DNA of 28,665 nt from a virus: IMG/VR virus record IMGVR_UViG_3300045135_001854, positions 1 through 28,665 of that record; one strand, written 5' to 3'. Below are positions 28,038 through 28,665 of the stretch, in pieces (within the stretch, counting starts at the first letter, position 1; every line of letters begins with the position of its first letter). Made by a program: the position numbers and the translations under genes. The notes beneath the pieces were generated by a model. It was not told where the DNA came from. It made no database searches and saw only the letters and a list, made by a program, of their open reading frames with translations.

Positions 28038-28192
28038 CCGCTTTATATCTTGTTATAATAATCTAATTAATCATTAACTCAGATTTAAACATACCGAATT
28101 CTCTTGGCTACTATTACGTCTCCAAATGCTAATCGAATTCATATGTATGTTATTTGTCATCATCTTGTTAAATTTTTGTTTGGACTTTCGCC

Positions 28193-28250
28193 CTTTTAAA
28201 TTAAATACAGTGCAAAGATACAAAAAGTTTTTTAAAATGCAAGTATTTTT
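28193..28250 (-). repeat. 58-nt promoter-bearing repeat, copy 2
   Basis: Matches 24-81 with two mismatches. It contains the promoter at 28213-28243. The 190 nt downstream hold only a 29-codon frame of doubtful reality before the terminator. Confidence 0.85.
28213..28243 (-). promoter_or_regulatory. Bacteroidota-type promoter upstream of the tRNA cluster
   Basis: On the minus strand CTTG, exactly 19 nt, TATCTTTG. It overlaps the end of the 45-aa ORF and is the nearest recognised promoter upstream of the tRNA array. Confidence 0.75.
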
Positions 28251-28369
28251 TTAAAAATTTTTCGGAAAAATTTGAAAACCCTTGATTTTATTGCGTATTG
28301 GGCGAATCCGTGAACGAAAACAATTGCCAAATATATACCAGCTGCAATATAAACCGTTACGTTTTTCAC
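28232..28369 (-). CDS. 45-aa membrane peptide with basic amphipathic tail
   Basis: A short ORF with a GTG start (MKNVTVYIAAGIYLAIVFVH, then GFAQY). One transmembrane helix at about 4-22 is followed by a strongly basic, Phe-rich helix (VFKFFRKIFKKILAF) at the C-terminus. The stop lies inside the promoter repeat. Size and shape would fit a membrane-active peptide, but no homologue was recognised. Confidence 0.5.
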   Translation of the reverse strand: MKNVTVYIAAGIYLAIVFVHGFAQYAIKSRVFKFFRKIFKKILAF

Positions 28370-28389
28370 TTTAATTCTCTACAATGTTC

Positions 28390-28665
28390 TCATACTTTAG
28401 AGGTATCCATCCCAACATTACTGAAAATATTTAGAACTTGGTTTATATCTTTTGGTTTAACTAATGTTCGACCACCATCTAGGAAAATTTCAAAACTTTC
28501 AATCGGTAGGGGGATTACTTTACCTTTAAATTGTTCTGCGTAATTGAAAGCATCCCCGTATTTTTTTGCAAGATTTTTCAAATATGAATCAACCGACATG
28601 TTACCTTCAAAGTAGATATTAACAGGTATTCTTACCTCATCCCCATGTAATTCATCAAAAGCTAT
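28390..28665 (-). CDS. hypothetical protein, truncated by the window edge
   Basis: The frame is open from the right edge through an internal Met at 28599, with upstream residues such as HGDEVRIPVNIYFEGN, so the gene probably begins outside the window. At least 91 residues are visible, ending KDINQVLNIFSNVGMDTSKV. No family was recognised. Confidence 0.6.
   Translation of the reverse strand: MAFDELHGDEVRIPVNIYFEGNMSVDSYLKNLAKKYGDAFNYAEQFKGKVIPLPIESFEIFLDGGRTLVKPKDINQVLNIFSNVGMDTSKV

Noticed and set aside
28065-28165. 29-codon minus-strand ORF between promoter repeat and terminator
   Set aside because: Composition is not protein-like and it lacks any motif; the region looks like a short leader before the terminator.

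Overview
The window reads as part of the genome of a tailed dsDNA phage, large and loosely T4-like, that infects a member of the Bacteroidota. Host assignment rests on three things visible in the sequence. First, ten promoters fit the Bacteroidota consensus (TTTG, 19-20 nt, TAnnTTTG). Second, a DUF3127-type OB-fold protein is present. Third, one secreted protein ends in what looks like a type IX secretion (T9SS) sorting domain. Shine-Dalgarno motifs are largely absent, coding is AT-rich and nearly all genes are on the minus strand. Phage character comes from the dense gene packing (4-nt and 8-nt overlaps), the tRNA array, T4-type DNA and RNA ligases, free-standing homing endonucleases and many small orphan genes.

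Layout. 1-2400: a UVR-motif protein, two tandem R-S-ExE ADP-ribosyltransferases on the plus strand, and a GIY-YIG-like protein. 2300-6450 (minus): nucleotidyltransferase, 2H phosphoesterase, a small protein resembling the C-terminus of a T4 gp23-like capsid protein, a peptidyl-tRNA hydrolase 2-like protein, and a WGR-PARP. 6500-13600 (minus): small orphans, an AAA+ ATPase, an Rnl2-type RNA ligase, an SSB-like protein, an ATP-dependent DNA ligase, a PPP phosphatase and a membrane protein. 13600-17200: AT-rich orphans and a fractured Rnl1-type RNA ligase. Its two halves carry complementary split-intein fragments, and a Vsr/EDxHD-type homing endonuclease sits between them. 17277-18571: a T9SS-type secreted protein and an orphan.

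18664-20220 looks like an integron-type gene-cassette array with no integrase: small ORFs, each followed by an attC-like site. Three of the five cassettes begin with a 10-nt string whose exact reverse complement forms the R'' end of the same cassette. 20261-23999: a small membrane protein, an R2K-like ATP-grasp enzyme, a polynucleotide kinase/2H-phosphodiesterase fusion, orphans, and a lipoprotein with a C-terminal membrane anchor. 24000-27820: an HNH endonuclease, then about 17 recognisable tRNA genes (all minus strand, none encoding CCA), several tRNA-like oddities, a small basic protein and a GIY-YIG endonuclease. 27800-28665: small genes, a terminator, and a promoter repeat that also occurs at the left edge of the window.

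How it fits together (inference). Two RNA ligases, a kinase-CPDase fusion, a 2H phosphoesterase, a nucleotidyltransferase, a Pth2-like protein and a tRNA array form an RNA-repair and translation-maintenance toolkit, of the kind T4 uses against host anticodon nucleases. Three ADP-ribosyltransferase-type enzymes suggest broad modification of host proteins or nucleic acids. All protein calls were made by eye from motifs; no database search was run.
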